In this document: one piece after another, positions 1-8,592 of the stretch
Layout of the letters: the number at the start of each line of letters is the position of its first letter
Numbering within the stretch: the first letter of the stretch is position 1
Origin: Pseudorhodoferax sp. Leaf274
Lineage (GTDB): Bacteria; Pseudomonadota; Gammaproteobacteria; Burkholderiales; Burkholderiaceae_C
Length of the DNA: 64,000 nt
Assembly (NCBI RefSeq): GCF_001422445.1
Contig: NZ_LMNA01000030.1
Span: 186,231-250,230 of the forward strand
Direction: 5' to 3'
The notes under the pieces: model-generated
Told to the model about the DNA's origin: nothing
Seen by the model: the letters and a program-made list of their open reading frames with translations, nothing else
Database searches by the model: none
Position numbers and translations under genes: made by a program

Positions 1-3000
1 ACCGTGGTCCGCTCCACCGGCACCGGGCTGGCGTAGCCGCGCGCGTTGGCGGTTTCCACCACGTCCTCCAGCGGCGGCACCTCGGCGCCCATGGCGCGCC
101 AGGTGCGGCGCAGCGGCCAGACGGCGCGGCGTTGGCTCGGGCCGTAGATCTGCATGAAGACCGTGGTGCCCGCGCATTCGTGGCTGGGCGTCGGCGTGGG
201 CAACGGCGGCAGCGTGGCGCCCGGCGAGGGCGGCGCCACCGGCGTGCCGCTGGCGGCCGGGACCGGCGCGCGCGCGAACACGCCTTCGGCGAAGCGGCCG
301 GTGTAGCGGCAGCCGGCCGGTGGCCCGTCGCGCGGTGCGCCAGTGGCGGTCTGCTGCAGGTAGACACGCTCGGCCACGACCGGATCGCAGGGGTGCGAAC
401 TCGAGGCCGCGCCCTTGCCGGTGTAGTCGTACACCCAGTAGCGCGGCGGCGGCGCCACCGCCAGGATCTCGGGCGCCGGCACCAGGCAGCTGCTGTTGGA
501 GCGCGTGTCGGCGTGGCGCTCGCCGGTGGCCAGCAGCGCGGCGCAGGCGGCCGGCAGGGTGTCCGTCAGCGCCGCGCATTGCTGCATGGCCGACTGGTGG
601 ATGCGCCGGGCCAGGTCCGAGCGCGTGAACCAGCGCGCCTCGTCGGTCGGGCACAGCGTGTCGGCCGTGCGCAGCAGCGCGGCCGCCAGGTTGCTGGCGG
701 CCGCCGGGTCGGGCCGGGCCTGGCCGCCGGGCGTGGCCTTGGACCACAGGTCGGCCAGTTCCTTGAGCGCGGCGCGCTCGTCCAGCGTCTGCTTGGAGAA
801 CGCGGTGCGCGCCGTCTCGATGGCCTGCCACACCGTCACGCCCAGCGTGGCGGCAGCGCCCAGGCTCAGCGTGGCGCCCACTGCCGTCGCGGCGCCGCTG
901 ATGCGGGCCGGCAGCCGGCCGCCGGCGGCGCGCGCACCTTCGTGCTCGAGCGCGGCGCGCGAGGCCTGCGCGGCGGCAAAGGGCGAGCAGTCGTCGTCTT
1001 CGAACCAGGCCGCCGGGTCGCGCAGCAGCTCGCCGATCCAGGCGCGGTTGAGGTTCTGGCCCAGGAAGGTGCCCAGGTGGAAATAGCTCTCCCACTGCGC
1101 CTCCGAGAAGAACTGGTCGGCCGTGGTCTCCTGCGGAAAATCGGGGTTTTGGCGCTTGAAGTTGACGAGGTCCACCGGCAGCCCGTCGCACAGGTTGGGC
1201 TTGATGACGATGAGGATGCCGGTGGATGGCTGCGCACCGCCGTACAGCACCTTGGCCAGCGCCAGGCAGGCCGTGCTCTCGGGCGAGGCCAGGTCGTTGA
1301 GCGAGCCGAAGCGGACCAGCCCGGCAGGGATCTCGTCGCTGCCCGCAGGCAGGCGGCGCGGCCGCTGGAACAGGATGTCGGCCTGCAGGTCGATGCGCGC
1401 CTTGCGCACCAGGTCCTCCAGGTTGTCGAAGCCGTAGCGCGGGTCGGCGCCGCAATCGGCCAGCACGATCACCTCGGCGCGTTCGGCCAGCAGCGCATAG
1501 GCGCCGGTGTTCTCGAAGTGGCCACCGTCGGTCAGGAACCAGTTGTCGCCGCGTCCGCCCATGAAGCTGCCGAAGGTCTCGCTGAGCACGCCGCAGGACT
1601 TGACGAACAGCCGGGGCCAGCGGCGCGCCGTGCCCGTGCGCGCCGACACGTTCCACCAGTAGCCGAGCCGGATGCCCGCGAAGGTGGCCAGCGCGGAGAT
1701 GCCGCCGCGCGTGAGGTTGCCCAGGCCCGGCGCGATGGCCGCCCCCGAGATCGCCATCCAGCCGCCCAGGGTGGGCAGGCCGTGGGCCGGCGGGCGTTCC
1801 CAGTCTTCCTGCGAGACCTTGAGCAGCCCGCCGGAGGCCACCGACAGCGGCAGGCCGCGCCGGTCCTGGTTGAACAGGCCGCCGCGCGGGTCGCGCGTCT
1901 GGTTGATGCACACGTTCATCAGGTGCACCGGCCCGCCGCAGTCCTGCGGCCGGTAGCGCTCCATCGCCACATCGTCGTCGGCGTTCAGGTCGTCCACGGG
2001 AATGTGGCGGCGGCGCACCGGCAGCACGGGCGGCACCTCGTTCAATGCGGACAGCGCGCCGGGCCCCGCGCCCAGCCGCGCGCCGTTGGCCGCGCCCAGG
2101 TAGCTGCGCACGATGCGGGCCTGGTAGAAGGCGTGCAGCGAGGACAGGTTCAGGAACTCCACGTTGCGCGCCGTCGCCAGGAAGAAGACCGCCAGCGGCA
2201 GCAGGAACACCAGCCACATCTGCCAGCCCTGCGCGAACTGCGCGCCGTTGTAGCTGAACACCGCGCCCATGACCGCCTTGTGCACGAGCGAGACCCACCA
2301 GATGCACAGCGCGAACGACAGGCCATAACCCAGCACGCGGCCGATCACCAGCAGCGCGCGCGTGAGGATGCGCCCGGGCAGCAGCTGCGAGGCCAGCGGC
2401 AGGGCGGTGCGGATGATGGCGGCCCAGGCCGCCAGCCACAGCGCGGCGGCGCCTTGCCCGGCCTCGGTCAGCGGCTCCAGCTCGAAGGCGAGGAACCAGG
2501 CCGCGCGGTCGATCAGCCCGGCCAGCGCGATGGCGCTGAACCAGCGGAAGGAGTTGGCCAGCTGGGCCGTCAGCTCGCTGCGTGCGGTGTCGGCGGTGGG
2601 GCCGGCGGCCCGCAGCCTGGCGCGGCGCAGCGCCACGGCCCCGAGCGGCACGGCCAGCAGCCACAGCAGCAGCAGGCCGGCCGTGATGCCCCACAGCGTG
2701 GTGCGCATGACCTCGCCCACCGGGCTGATGCTGGCCTCCACCAGCCGCCAGTACCACGCCAGCAGCCAGGCCGTGCCCGCTGCCACCGCCAGCCAGCCGG
2801 CCACCGCCCAGCGCCGCGCCAGCAGGAGCCAGGGCACGATCCAGTACGCCATGGCGCGCACGGCGCCCAGCAGCACCACGAACGGCAGCAGCAGCCAGGC
2901 CATGGGCACCCACAGCGGCACCCAGTCCGGCAGGTTGCGCAGCGTGGCGAACACCGGCGTGGGATGCGTGAAGCCCAGGTGGTGCGCCAGCTGCCAGCCC

Positions 3001-3491
3001 GCGAGGTTGCCGGCCGTCAGCAGCACGCCCAGCAGCAGCGCCAGCATGCCGAGCTCGAAGTGGATGGCGACCAGGTTGCGGATGTACAGCGCGGCCACGA
3101 AGGTGGCGTCGCGGGCGCCGCGCGGAATCAGGTAGCGGCCATTGGCGCGCAGCCACCAGACGAACCAGTTGGTGCGTGCCGCGCCCAGGGCGTGCTGCAC
3201 CCGGGCGGCCTCCTGCGGGGTGGTGGCGCGCGAGAACAGCCGCCCCAGCAGGCCGCCGATGTGGCCGCCGCCCGAGACGGTGGACAGCAGGTCGAAGCGC
3301 AGCAGCAGCCCCTCGCGCGCCAGTGCGCGCAGCAGGCCGAAGCAGAAGGTGGCGCTGCGGATGCCGCCGCCGGACAGCGCCAGGCCCCACAGGCCGGCTT
3401 CTTCCAGCGGCTTGCCCAGCTCGTCGTCGGTGCCGGCGTTGGCCCAGGCCTGCCGGCGCACCTGCACCTGCTTGCGCAGTTCGTTGTCCAC
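1..3491 (-). CDS. Patatin-like phospholipase with integral membrane domain (C-terminus outside window)
   Basis: Probable membrane-bound lipid acyl hydrolase of the patatin family. Reading from GTG at 3491, the glycine-rich oxyanion segment SGGGIRSATF is at about residues 40-49 and the nucleophile Ser73 sits in TVSGGGHIGG. The catalytic-Asp motif TDGGHFENTG lies far downstream (near 1.52 kb). Between the two halves of the catalytic domain is a long block of hydrophobic segments (about 3.1-2.1 kb), so the active site is split by a membrane region. The frame is open to the left edge (about 1,163 residues) and the C-terminus is missing. The GxSxG motif is degenerate (TVSGG), as is common in this subfamily. 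Substrate is unknown. The start is chosen because the frame has no closer upstream start. Confidence 0.85.
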   Translation of the reverse strand, partial: MDNELRKQVQVRRQAWANAGTDDELGKPLEEAGLWGLALSGGGIRSATFCFGLLRALAREGLLLRFDLLSTVSGGGHIGGLLGRLFSRATTPQEAARVQHALGAARTNWFVWWLRANGRYLIPRGARDATFVAALYIRNLVAIHFELGMLALLLGVLLTAGNLAGWQLAHHLGFTHPTPVFATLRNLPDWVPLWVPMAWLLLPFVVLLGAVRAMAYWIVPWLLLARRWAVAGWLAVAAGTAWLLAWYWRLVEASISPVGEVMRTTLWGITAGLLLLWLLAVPLGAVALRRARLRAAGPTADTARSELTAQLANSFRWFSAIALAGLIDRAAWFLAFELEPLTEAGQGAAALWLAAWAAIIRTALPLASQLLPGRILTRALLVIGRVLGYGLSFALCIWWVSLVHKAVMGAVFSYNGAQFAQGWQMWLVFLLPLAVFFLATARNVEFLNLSSLHAFYQARIVRSYLGAANGARLGAGPGALSALNEVPPVLPVRRRHIPVDDLNADDDVAMERYRPQDCGGPVHLMNVCINQTRDPRGGLFNQDRRGLPLSVASGGLLKVSQEDWERPPAHGLPTLGGWMAISGAAIAPGLGNLTRGGISALATFAGIRLGYWWNVSARTGTARRWPRLFVKSCGVLSETFGSFMGGRGDNWFLTDGGHFENTGAYALLAERAEVIVLADCGADPRYGFDNLEDLVRKARIDLQADILFQRPRRLPAGSDEIPAGLVRFGSLNDLASPESTACLALAKVLYGGAQPSTGILIVIKPNLCDGLPVDLVNFKRQNPDFPQETTADQFFSEAQWESYFHLGTFLGQNLNRAWIGELLRDPAAWFEDDDCSPFAAAQASRAALEHEGARAAGGRLPARISGAATAVGATLSLGAAATLGVTVWQAIETARTAFSKQTLDERAALKELADLWSKATPGGQARPDPAAASNLAAALLRTADTLCPTDEARWFTRSDLARRIHQSAMQQCAALTDTLPAACAALLATGERHADTRSNSSCLVPAPEILAVAPPPRYWVYDYTGKGAASSSHPCDPVVAERVYLQQTATGAPRDGPPAGCRYTGRFAEGVFARAPVPAASGTPVAPPSPGATLPPLPTPTPSHECAGTTVFMQIYGPSQRRAVWPLRRTWRAMGAEVPPLEDVVETANARGYASPVPVERTT

Positions 3492-3591
3492 GCCGCCTCC
3501 GTCCGCTGTTGTGCCGGGACCGAGGCTAGCCCTGGCGCGCTCGAACCGCGCCGGGCGAATCATTTCGTTACGTTGCCGGGCCCTTCGCCGC

Positions 3592-4872
3592 TCAGCGGCG
3601 CGCCGGCATGAACGCGGTCGCGTCCGGGCGGTCGGGCAGGTGCAGGCGGGCGGTGGCCGGTGGACTCTCGGCCAGAACCCGGCCCTTGCGCACCACCTTG
3701 AGCCGCGTGGCGCGCAGCCGGATCGCCTCGACCGGGTCGCGCGCCTGCAGCAGCACGAAGCTCGCGTCGCAGCCCGGGGCCAGCCCGTACCCGCGCAGCC
3801 CCATCACACGCGCGGCGCTGGTGGTCACGGCGTCGAAGCACTGCGCCATGCCGGCCTCGCCGGTCATCTGCGCCACGTGCAGGGCCATGTGGGCCACCTC
3901 CAGCATGTCGCCGGAGCCCATGCCGTACCAGGGGTCCATCACGCAGTCGTGCCCGAAGGCCACGGTGACGCCTGCGGCCAGCAGCTCGGGCACGCGCGTC
4001 ATGCCACGGCGCTTGGGGTAGCTGTCGTGCCGGCCCTGCAGCGTGATGTTGATGAGCGGGTTGGCCACCACGCTGACGCCACTCTCGGCGATCAGCGGCA
4101 GCAGCTTGCTGACGTAGTAGTTGTCCATGCTGTGCATGGAGGTGCAGTGCGAGCCGGTGACGCGGCCCGACAGGCCCAGCCGCAGGGCTTCGCAGGCGAG
4201 GGTCTCGATGTGGCGCGACAGCGGGTCGTCCGATTCGTCGCAATGCATGTCCACCGGCAGGCCGCGCTCGGCCGCCAGTTCGCACAGCAGCTTCACGCTG
4301 GCCGCGCCCTCGGCCATGGTGCGCTCGAAATGCGGGATGCCGCCGACCACGTCGACGCCCAGGTCCAGTGCACGCTGCAGGTTGGCCAGCCCGCCCGCGC
4401 TGCGCAGCACGCCGTCCTGCGGGAATGCGACCAGCTGCAGGTCCAGGTAGGGCGCCACGCGGCGGCGCACCTCCAGCATGGCCTGGACGGGCAGCAGGCT
4501 CGGGTCGCTGGTGTCCACGTGGCTGCGGATGGCCAGCAGGCCGCGGGCCACGGCCCAGTCGCAATAGGCCAGCGCGCGCTCGACCAGCGCCTCGGCCGTG
4601 AGCAGCGGCTTGAGCTCGCCCCACAGCGCGATGCCTTCGAGCAGCGTGCCGCTCTGGTTGATGCGCGGCAGGCCGCGGCTCAGCGCCGCGTCCATGTGGA
4701 AGTGCGGATCGACGAAGGGCGGGCTGACCAGCAGTCCGCCGGCGTCCAGCGTCTGGTGCGCGGGGGCCTGCAGGCCTGGCGCCACCTCGACGATGCGGCC
4801 GTCCTGCACGGCGATGGACATGTCGGATGCGCCGTCCGGCAGCGTGGCGTGGGTGACGAGAAGATCGAGCAT
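3592..4872 (-). CDS. codA: Cytosine deaminase-like amidohydrolase
   Basis: Metal-dependent amidohydrolase (426 residues) closely resembling E. coli CodA, which deaminates cytosine to uracil. Visible family motifs are PHFHMDAA (first metal-binding His pair), RSHVDTSD, VAFPQDG, GIPHFERT, MHCDESDD (metal His plus acid/base Glu), NPLINITLQGR and FGHDCVMDPWY. In E. coli CodA the last motif reads GHDDVFDP; here the second Asp, which contacts the base, is Cys, so the true substrate may be a related pyrimidine or other cyclic amine. ATG at 4872 matches the family N-terminus. It may feed uracil to the URC operon at 8-11 kb, but the two are not in one operon. Confidence 0.85.
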   Translation of the reverse strand: MLDLLVTHATLPDGASDMSIAVQDGRIVEVAPGLQAPAHQTLDAGGLLVSPPFVDPHFHMDAALSRGLPRINQSGTLLEGIALWGELKPLLTAEALVERALAYCDWAVARGLLAIRSHVDTSDPSLLPVQAMLEVRRRVAPYLDLQLVAFPQDGVLRSAGGLANLQRALDLGVDVVGGIPHFERTMAEGAASVKLLCELAAERGLPVDMHCDESDDPLSRHIETLACEALRLGLSGRVTGSHCTSMHSMDNYYVSKLLPLIAESGVSVVANPLINITLQGRHDSYPKRRGMTRVPELLAAGVTVAFGHDCVMDPWYGMGSGDMLEVAHMALHVAQMTGEAGMAQCFDAVTTSAARVMGLRGYGLAPGCDASFVLLQARDPVEAIRLRATRLKVVRKGRVLAESPPATARLHLPDRPDATAFMPARR

Positions 4873-5066
4873 GGCGTGGTTCGCGGCCGCGCGTCGCGGC
4901 GGGCTGGTGCAATGGCGTTGCCCTGCAGTATCCATGCCACGGCCCGCGGCCTCGCGGCCTCGCCGTCCCGGGGGCGGGCGCCGGATGGTGCGATGCCTGC
5001 ACCTAGAATTCGCCCCCACGTATTCGACTATTGCGCCGGGCCCACGGCCGGCGCACCATTGGCCCC

Positions 5067-5447
5067 ATGTCCAGCGCGCCCCCCAAGACCCTCCTGATCG
5101 TTGACGACAGCCGCGTGTCGCGCATGATGATCCGAACCCTGGTGACGGCCCGCAAACCGCACTGGACCCTGCAGGAATGCGAGAGCGGCGACGAGGCGCT
5201 GGCCCGGCTGGCACATGGCGTGCCCGATTACGTGAGCATGGACATCAACATGCCTGGCACCATCGGCACCGATGTGGCCGAACGCATCCTGCAGACCTAT
5301 CCGCAGGTGCGCGTGGTGGTGTTCTCGGCCAACGTGCAGGCCGTGCACCAGGCGCGTGCCGCCGCGATGGGCGCCTGCTTCGTGTCCAAGCCCGTGGGCG
5401 ATCGCAGCGTGCAGCAGGCCCTGAACTTCTTCGACGAGGCCCCGTGA
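5067..5447 (+). CDS. Single-domain response regulator (CheY-like)
   Basis: Stand-alone receiver domain of 126 residues. The acidic pair Asp13-Asp14, phospho-acceptor Asp59 (in SMDINMPG), the Ser in VVFSANVQ and the Lys in FVSKPVGD are all present, so phosphorylation should be intact. There is no output domain. The stop codon overlaps the GTG of the CheC-like gene (GTGA), indicating translational coupling. By analogy with CheY/CheC pairs, the neighbour is probably its phosphatase or partner. No histidine kinase is in the window. Confidence 0.9.
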   Translation: MSSAPPKTLLIVDDSRVSRMMIRTLVTARKPHWTLQECESGDEALARLAHGVPDYVSMDINMPGTIGTDVAERILQTYPQVRVVVFSANVQAVHQARAAAMGACFVSKPVGDRSVQQALNFFDEAP

Positions 5448-6055
5448 TCGCGCTGACCGAGCTGCAGACCGACGCGCTGGCAGAAATGTTCAACGTCGGC
5501 GCAGGGCACGCGGCGGCCAGCCTGTCGGAGATCGTCGGCGACGAGGTGCTGCTGTCGATCCCGCGCATTGCGTTCTGCCACCGCGACGACCTGGGCAGCA
5601 ACCTGTCCTCGCTGCGCAGCGAGCGGCTGGGCGCGGTGCGGCAGGACTTCAGCGGTGCGTTCTGCGTCAGTGCCTCGCTGCTGTTCACCGAGGACAAGGC
5701 GCTGGAGATCGTGCGCGAGATGCTGGGCTCGCAGGTCAGCGTGGACGACCTGCCCGAGTTCGAGCAGGAAGCGATGTGCGAGCTGGGCAACATCATCCTC
5801 AACGCCTGCATGGCGGCGATCTCGGAGATGCTGGGCGTGGAGATGACCAGCACGCTGCCGCAGTACCTCGTGAACCGCACGGAGAGCGTGCTGGACGAAC
5901 TCACATCCGACATGCAGCAGCCGGTCGTGCTGGTGCTGCACATCGACCTGACCATCGAGAAGCGCGAGACGCACGGCGCCCTGGTGTTCCTGCTGAGTTC
6001 TGCGTCGTTCCACGAGCTGATCGCGGCCGTCGACAGGTTCCTGGCGCGCATTTGA
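5444..6055 (+). CDS. CheC-like chemotaxis phosphatase family protein
   Basis: 203-residue protein with the two internally repeated CheC signatures: EMFNVGAGHAAASLSEIVG followed by a Pro, and CELGNIILNACMAAISEMLG followed by a Pro. These Glu/Asn helices are the active sites by which CheC/CheX proteins dephosphorylate CheY-P. Both Glu and Asn pairs are present. The GTG start at 5444 overlaps the upstream receiver gene, supporting the assignment as a dedicated phosphatase or binding partner for it. A diguanylate cyclase follows after 31 bases, so the three genes probably form a signalling operon feeding c-di-GMP output. Confidence 0.8.
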   Translation: MIALTELQTDALAEMFNVGAGHAAASLSEIVGDEVLLSIPRIAFCHRDDLGSNLSSLRSERLGAVRQDFSGAFCVSASLLFTEDKALEIVREMLGSQVSVDDLPEFEQEAMCELGNIILNACMAAISEMLGVEMTSTLPQYLVNRTESVLDELTSDMQQPVVLVLHIDLTIEKRETHGALVFLLSSASFHELIAAVDRFLARI

Positions 6056-6086
6056 ACGGTCAAGAGGCTTCGCGCCCAAGGCACCG

Positions 6087-7085
6087 ATGACAGACCCGCA
6101 TCCGACGGTCGACTGGCCGATGCTGTACGACGCATTGGCGCTGGGCCTGGTGCTGCTCGACGGCAAGGGCCGCGTGCTGCACTGGAATGCCTGGATCAGC
6201 CGCTACGCCGGCATCGCCCTGGCCGATGCGCAGGGCCGCACGCTCGACGAGGTGTTTCCCGATGCGCTGTCCGGCCCGTTCCGCAAGGCGCTGGGCAATG
6301 CGCTGCGCCACCGCCTGCCCATCGTGCTGTCCAACGTGCTGCACCGCGCGCCGCTGCCGCTCTATGCGCGGCCCGAGCACCGGGCTGGCGGCCAGCGCCT
6401 GCCGCAGTCGGTGACGATCACGCCGGTGGCCCAGCCCGGCGCCACCCATCTGTGCCTGCTGCAGGTCACCGACACCAGCACGCTGGCCACGCGCGAGCGC
6501 GTGCTGCAGTTGCGCTCGGACCGCCTCTCGCGCGAGGCCGTGATCGATGGCCTCACCGGCATCTACAACCGCAAGTACCTGGACGACAAGCTGCGCTCCG
6601 AGCTGGAGCGCGCGCAGCGCACACAGGTTCCGGTGGCGCTGGTGATGTTCGACGTGGACAGCTTCAAGGCCTACAACGACACCTATGGCCATCCGGCCGG
6701 CGACCGGGTGCTGGTGGCCATCGCCCATGCCGCGCGCGAGCAGATCAACCGCGGCACCGACGTGCTGGCCCGCTACGGCGGCGAGGAATTCGCGGCCGTG
6801 CTGCCGGCGTCCGACAAGCTCGGCGCGCAGCGCGTGGCCGAGAAGATCCGGGCTGCCGTCGAAGCGTTGGCCATCCCGCACCTGGCCTCGAGTGCGGCCC
6901 CCCGGGTGACCGTGAGCCTGGGCGTGGCCTGCCACGATCCGCGCGACGGCCACCACGCTGCCGACGAACTGCTCGAGCTGGCCGACCGTGCGCTCTACGT
7001 CGCCAAGCGCAATGGCCGCAACCAGGTGCGCTGGACCGTCAGCAGCGCCGCGCCGCTGGACGTCTTCCCGTTGGCGCAGCCCTGA
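6087..7085 (+). CDS. Diguanylate cyclase (PAS-like sensor plus GGDEF)
   Basis: 332-residue cytoplasmic protein that should make cyclic di-GMP. Residues about 10-130 form a PAS-like sensory region (ALGLVLLDGKGRVLHWN is typical of a PAS start). The GGDEF domain starts near DGLTGIYNRKYLD (about residue 154). The active loop is GGEEF at 231-235, and an RxxD inhibitory site (RGTD, 222-225) lies five residues before it, so product inhibition is likely. There is no transmembrane segment. It is probably co-transcribed with the receiver and CheC-like genes upstream. Its stop abuts the convergent lipoprotein gene at 7086. Confidence 0.92.
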   Translation: MTDPHPTVDWPMLYDALALGLVLLDGKGRVLHWNAWISRYAGIALADAQGRTLDEVFPDALSGPFRKALGNALRHRLPIVLSNVLHRAPLPLYARPEHRAGGQRLPQSVTITPVAQPGATHLCLLQVTDTSTLATRERVLQLRSDRLSREAVIDGLTGIYNRKYLDDKLRSELERAQRTQVPVALVMFDVDSFKAYNDTYGHPAGDRVLVAIAHAAREQINRGTDVLARYGGEEFAAVLPASDKLGAQRVAEKIRAAVEALAIPHLASSAAPRVTVSLGVACHDPRDGHHAADELLELADRALYVAKRNGRNQVRWTVSSAAPLDVFPLAQP

Positions 7086-7919
7086 TCAGCGCGCCAGCCG
7101 CATGTCGCGCGCGAGCGCGGCGGCCAGCATCTGCGGATCCTCGACATAGCGGATGAGGTCGGTGACCTCGCCCGCGCGGATGGTGCCCAGCCGGGCCATC
7201 TCCTGCACGCGCTGCTCGAAGCCCTTCCAGTACACCGCGCGCGGACCGACCAGGTAGATCGGCACCGGGTCGAGCTGGCGGCTCTTGATCGACTCCACCG
7301 TCTGGTAGATCTCCCACTCGGTGCCGGTGCCGCCGGGCGTGACGACCACGGCCGCGGCGTGCAGCACCATCATGGATTCGCGCATGGCCACGCTCGTGAA
7401 CACCAGCCCGTCGCTGACGATGGGCTGGCCCTGCCAGGTCTGGAAGGCGAGCCGGGCATCGGCCTTGTCGCGCGCGGGGCCGTAGTAGGTGGTGTAGCCG
7501 ATGCTGGGGCCGCCGGCCTCGGTGGCGCCGCGCGCGGCCGCCTCCATCATGCCGGGGCCGGCGCCGGTCAGGATCGGGAACGTGGCCCCGTGCGCGCGCG
7601 TCCAGTCGGCGGCGAAGCGCCGCACGCCCTGGTAGAGCCGGCCGCTGTCGGTGGGCGGCGCGCCGGCCTTGTCCTCGCCCAGCCGCGAGCTGCCGTACAC
7701 CACGACGAAGCCGCGCGGGTACTTGGCGGCCTTGAAGGCCTCGGCGCACTGCAGGTCGCGCGCCATGTCGGCCGCCGTGAGACGGTTCTCCTCGCCCTTG
7801 TAGGGGCCGGTGTAGCTCGCGTTGGGCGCCACGCTGGTGCAGGCCGTGGAGGCCGGCGGCGTGGCACAGCCCTGCAGCAGGGCCATGACGGTGGCGAGGG
7901 CCAGGCAGGCGGCGCGCAT
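7086..7919 (-). CDS. LOG-family (TIGR00730-like) lipoprotein
   Basis: 277-residue protein with a lipoprotein signal peptide (lipobox LLQGC, Cys18) and a LOG/lysine-decarboxylase-like Rossmann domain. The domain contains GSSRLGEDKAG, TGAGPGMMEAAARG, MRESMM and the hallmark PGGTGTEWE (195-203). Cytoplasmic LOG enzymes hydrolyse nucleoside 5'-monophosphates to base plus ribose 5-phosphate. The catalytic Arg and Glu of that fold are visible, but a lipoprotein form should face the periplasm, so activity on nucleotides is inferred. It is the last gene of the URC1-URC4-upp run, 13 bases after upp, an association that suits nucleobase metabolism. Confidence 0.8.
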   Translation of the reverse strand: MRAACLALATVMALLQGCATPPASTACTSVAPNASYTGPYKGEENRLTAADMARDLQCAEAFKAAKYPRGFVVVYGSSRLGEDKAGAPPTDSGRLYQGVRRFAADWTRAHGATFPILTGAGPGMMEAAARGATEAGGPSIGYTTYYGPARDKADARLAFQTWQGQPIVSDGLVFTSVAMRESMMVLHAAAVVVTPGGTGTEWEIYQTVESIKSRQLDPVPIYLVGPRAVYWKGFEQRVQEMARLGTIRAGEVTDLIRYVEDPQMLAAALARDMRLAR

Positions 7920-7932
7920 GGTCGTGGCCCCG

Positions 7933-8562
7933 CTACTTGGTGCCGAAGATGCGGTCGCCCGCGTCGCCCAGGCCCGGCAGGATGTAGCCGTGCTCGTTGA
8001 GCTGGCGGTCGATCGCCGCCGTGTAGATCGGCACGTCGGGGTGCTCCTTCTGCATGGTGGCGATGCCCTCGGGGCAGGTCAGCAGGCAGACGAACTTGAT
8101 CGACTTGGGGTTGAGCTCCTTGAGCCGCTCGACCGCCGCGCTGGCCGAGTTGCCGGTGGCCAGCATCGGGTCGACGACGATGATGTCGCGCTCGTGCATG
8201 TCGTGCGGCATCTTGAAGTAGTACTCCACGGCCACCAGGGTCTTGGGGTCGCGGTACAGGCCCACATGGCCCACGCGCGCGCCAGGCACGATGTTGAGCA
8301 TGCCTTCCAGGATGCCGTTGCCGGCGCGCAGGATGGACACGAACACCAGCTTCTTGCCGTCGATGACGTTGGAGCGCATGGTCTCCAGCGGCGTCTCGAT
8401 CTCGATCTCCTGCATGGCCATGTCGCGCGTGACCTCGTAGGCCATCAGGCTGGACAGCTCGTTGAGCAGCCGGCGGAAGGTGTTGGTGCTGGCATCCTTG
8501 CGGCGCATCAGCGTCAGCTTGTGCTGCACCAGGGGGTGGTCGATCAGGTGGACGTTGGACAT
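7933..8562 (-). CDS. upp: Uracil phosphoribosyltransferase
   Basis: Converts uracil plus PRPP to UMP. The PRPP-binding loop [17 protein letters not shown] and the uracil-binding C-terminus [19 protein letters not shown] are present. The start at 8562 ([11 protein letters not shown], 209 residues) matches the usual family N-terminus. Another in-frame ATG at 8592 touches the stop of the upstream gene (TAGATG) and would add ten residues rich in Asn; neither has a strong ribosome binding site. It sits in an operon with URC4 and URC1. In the yeast URC pathway the same phosphoribosyltransferase step (Urc6) starts uracil breakdown, so its role here is probably catabolic as well as salvage. Confidence 0.95.
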   Translation of the reverse strand: MSNVHLIDHPLVQHKLTLMRRKDASTNTFRRLLNELSSLMAYEVTRDMAMQEIEIETPLETMRSNVIDGKKLVFVSILRAGNGILEGMLNIVPGARVGHVGLYRDPKTLVAVEYYFKMPHDMHERDIIVVDPMLATGNSASAAVERLKELNPKSIKFVCLLTCPEGIATMQKEHPDVPIYTAAIDRQLNEHGYILPGLGDAGDRIFGTK

Positions 8563-8592
8563 GGCTGCGTTGTTGTTGGTTGGAGGATTCAT

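Noticed and set aside
132-3611. 1,159-codon open frame on the plus strand
   Set aside because: Arg/Ala/Gly-only composition without motifs; it is the antisense shadow of the patatin-like gene, whose minus-strand frame has clear catalytic motifs.
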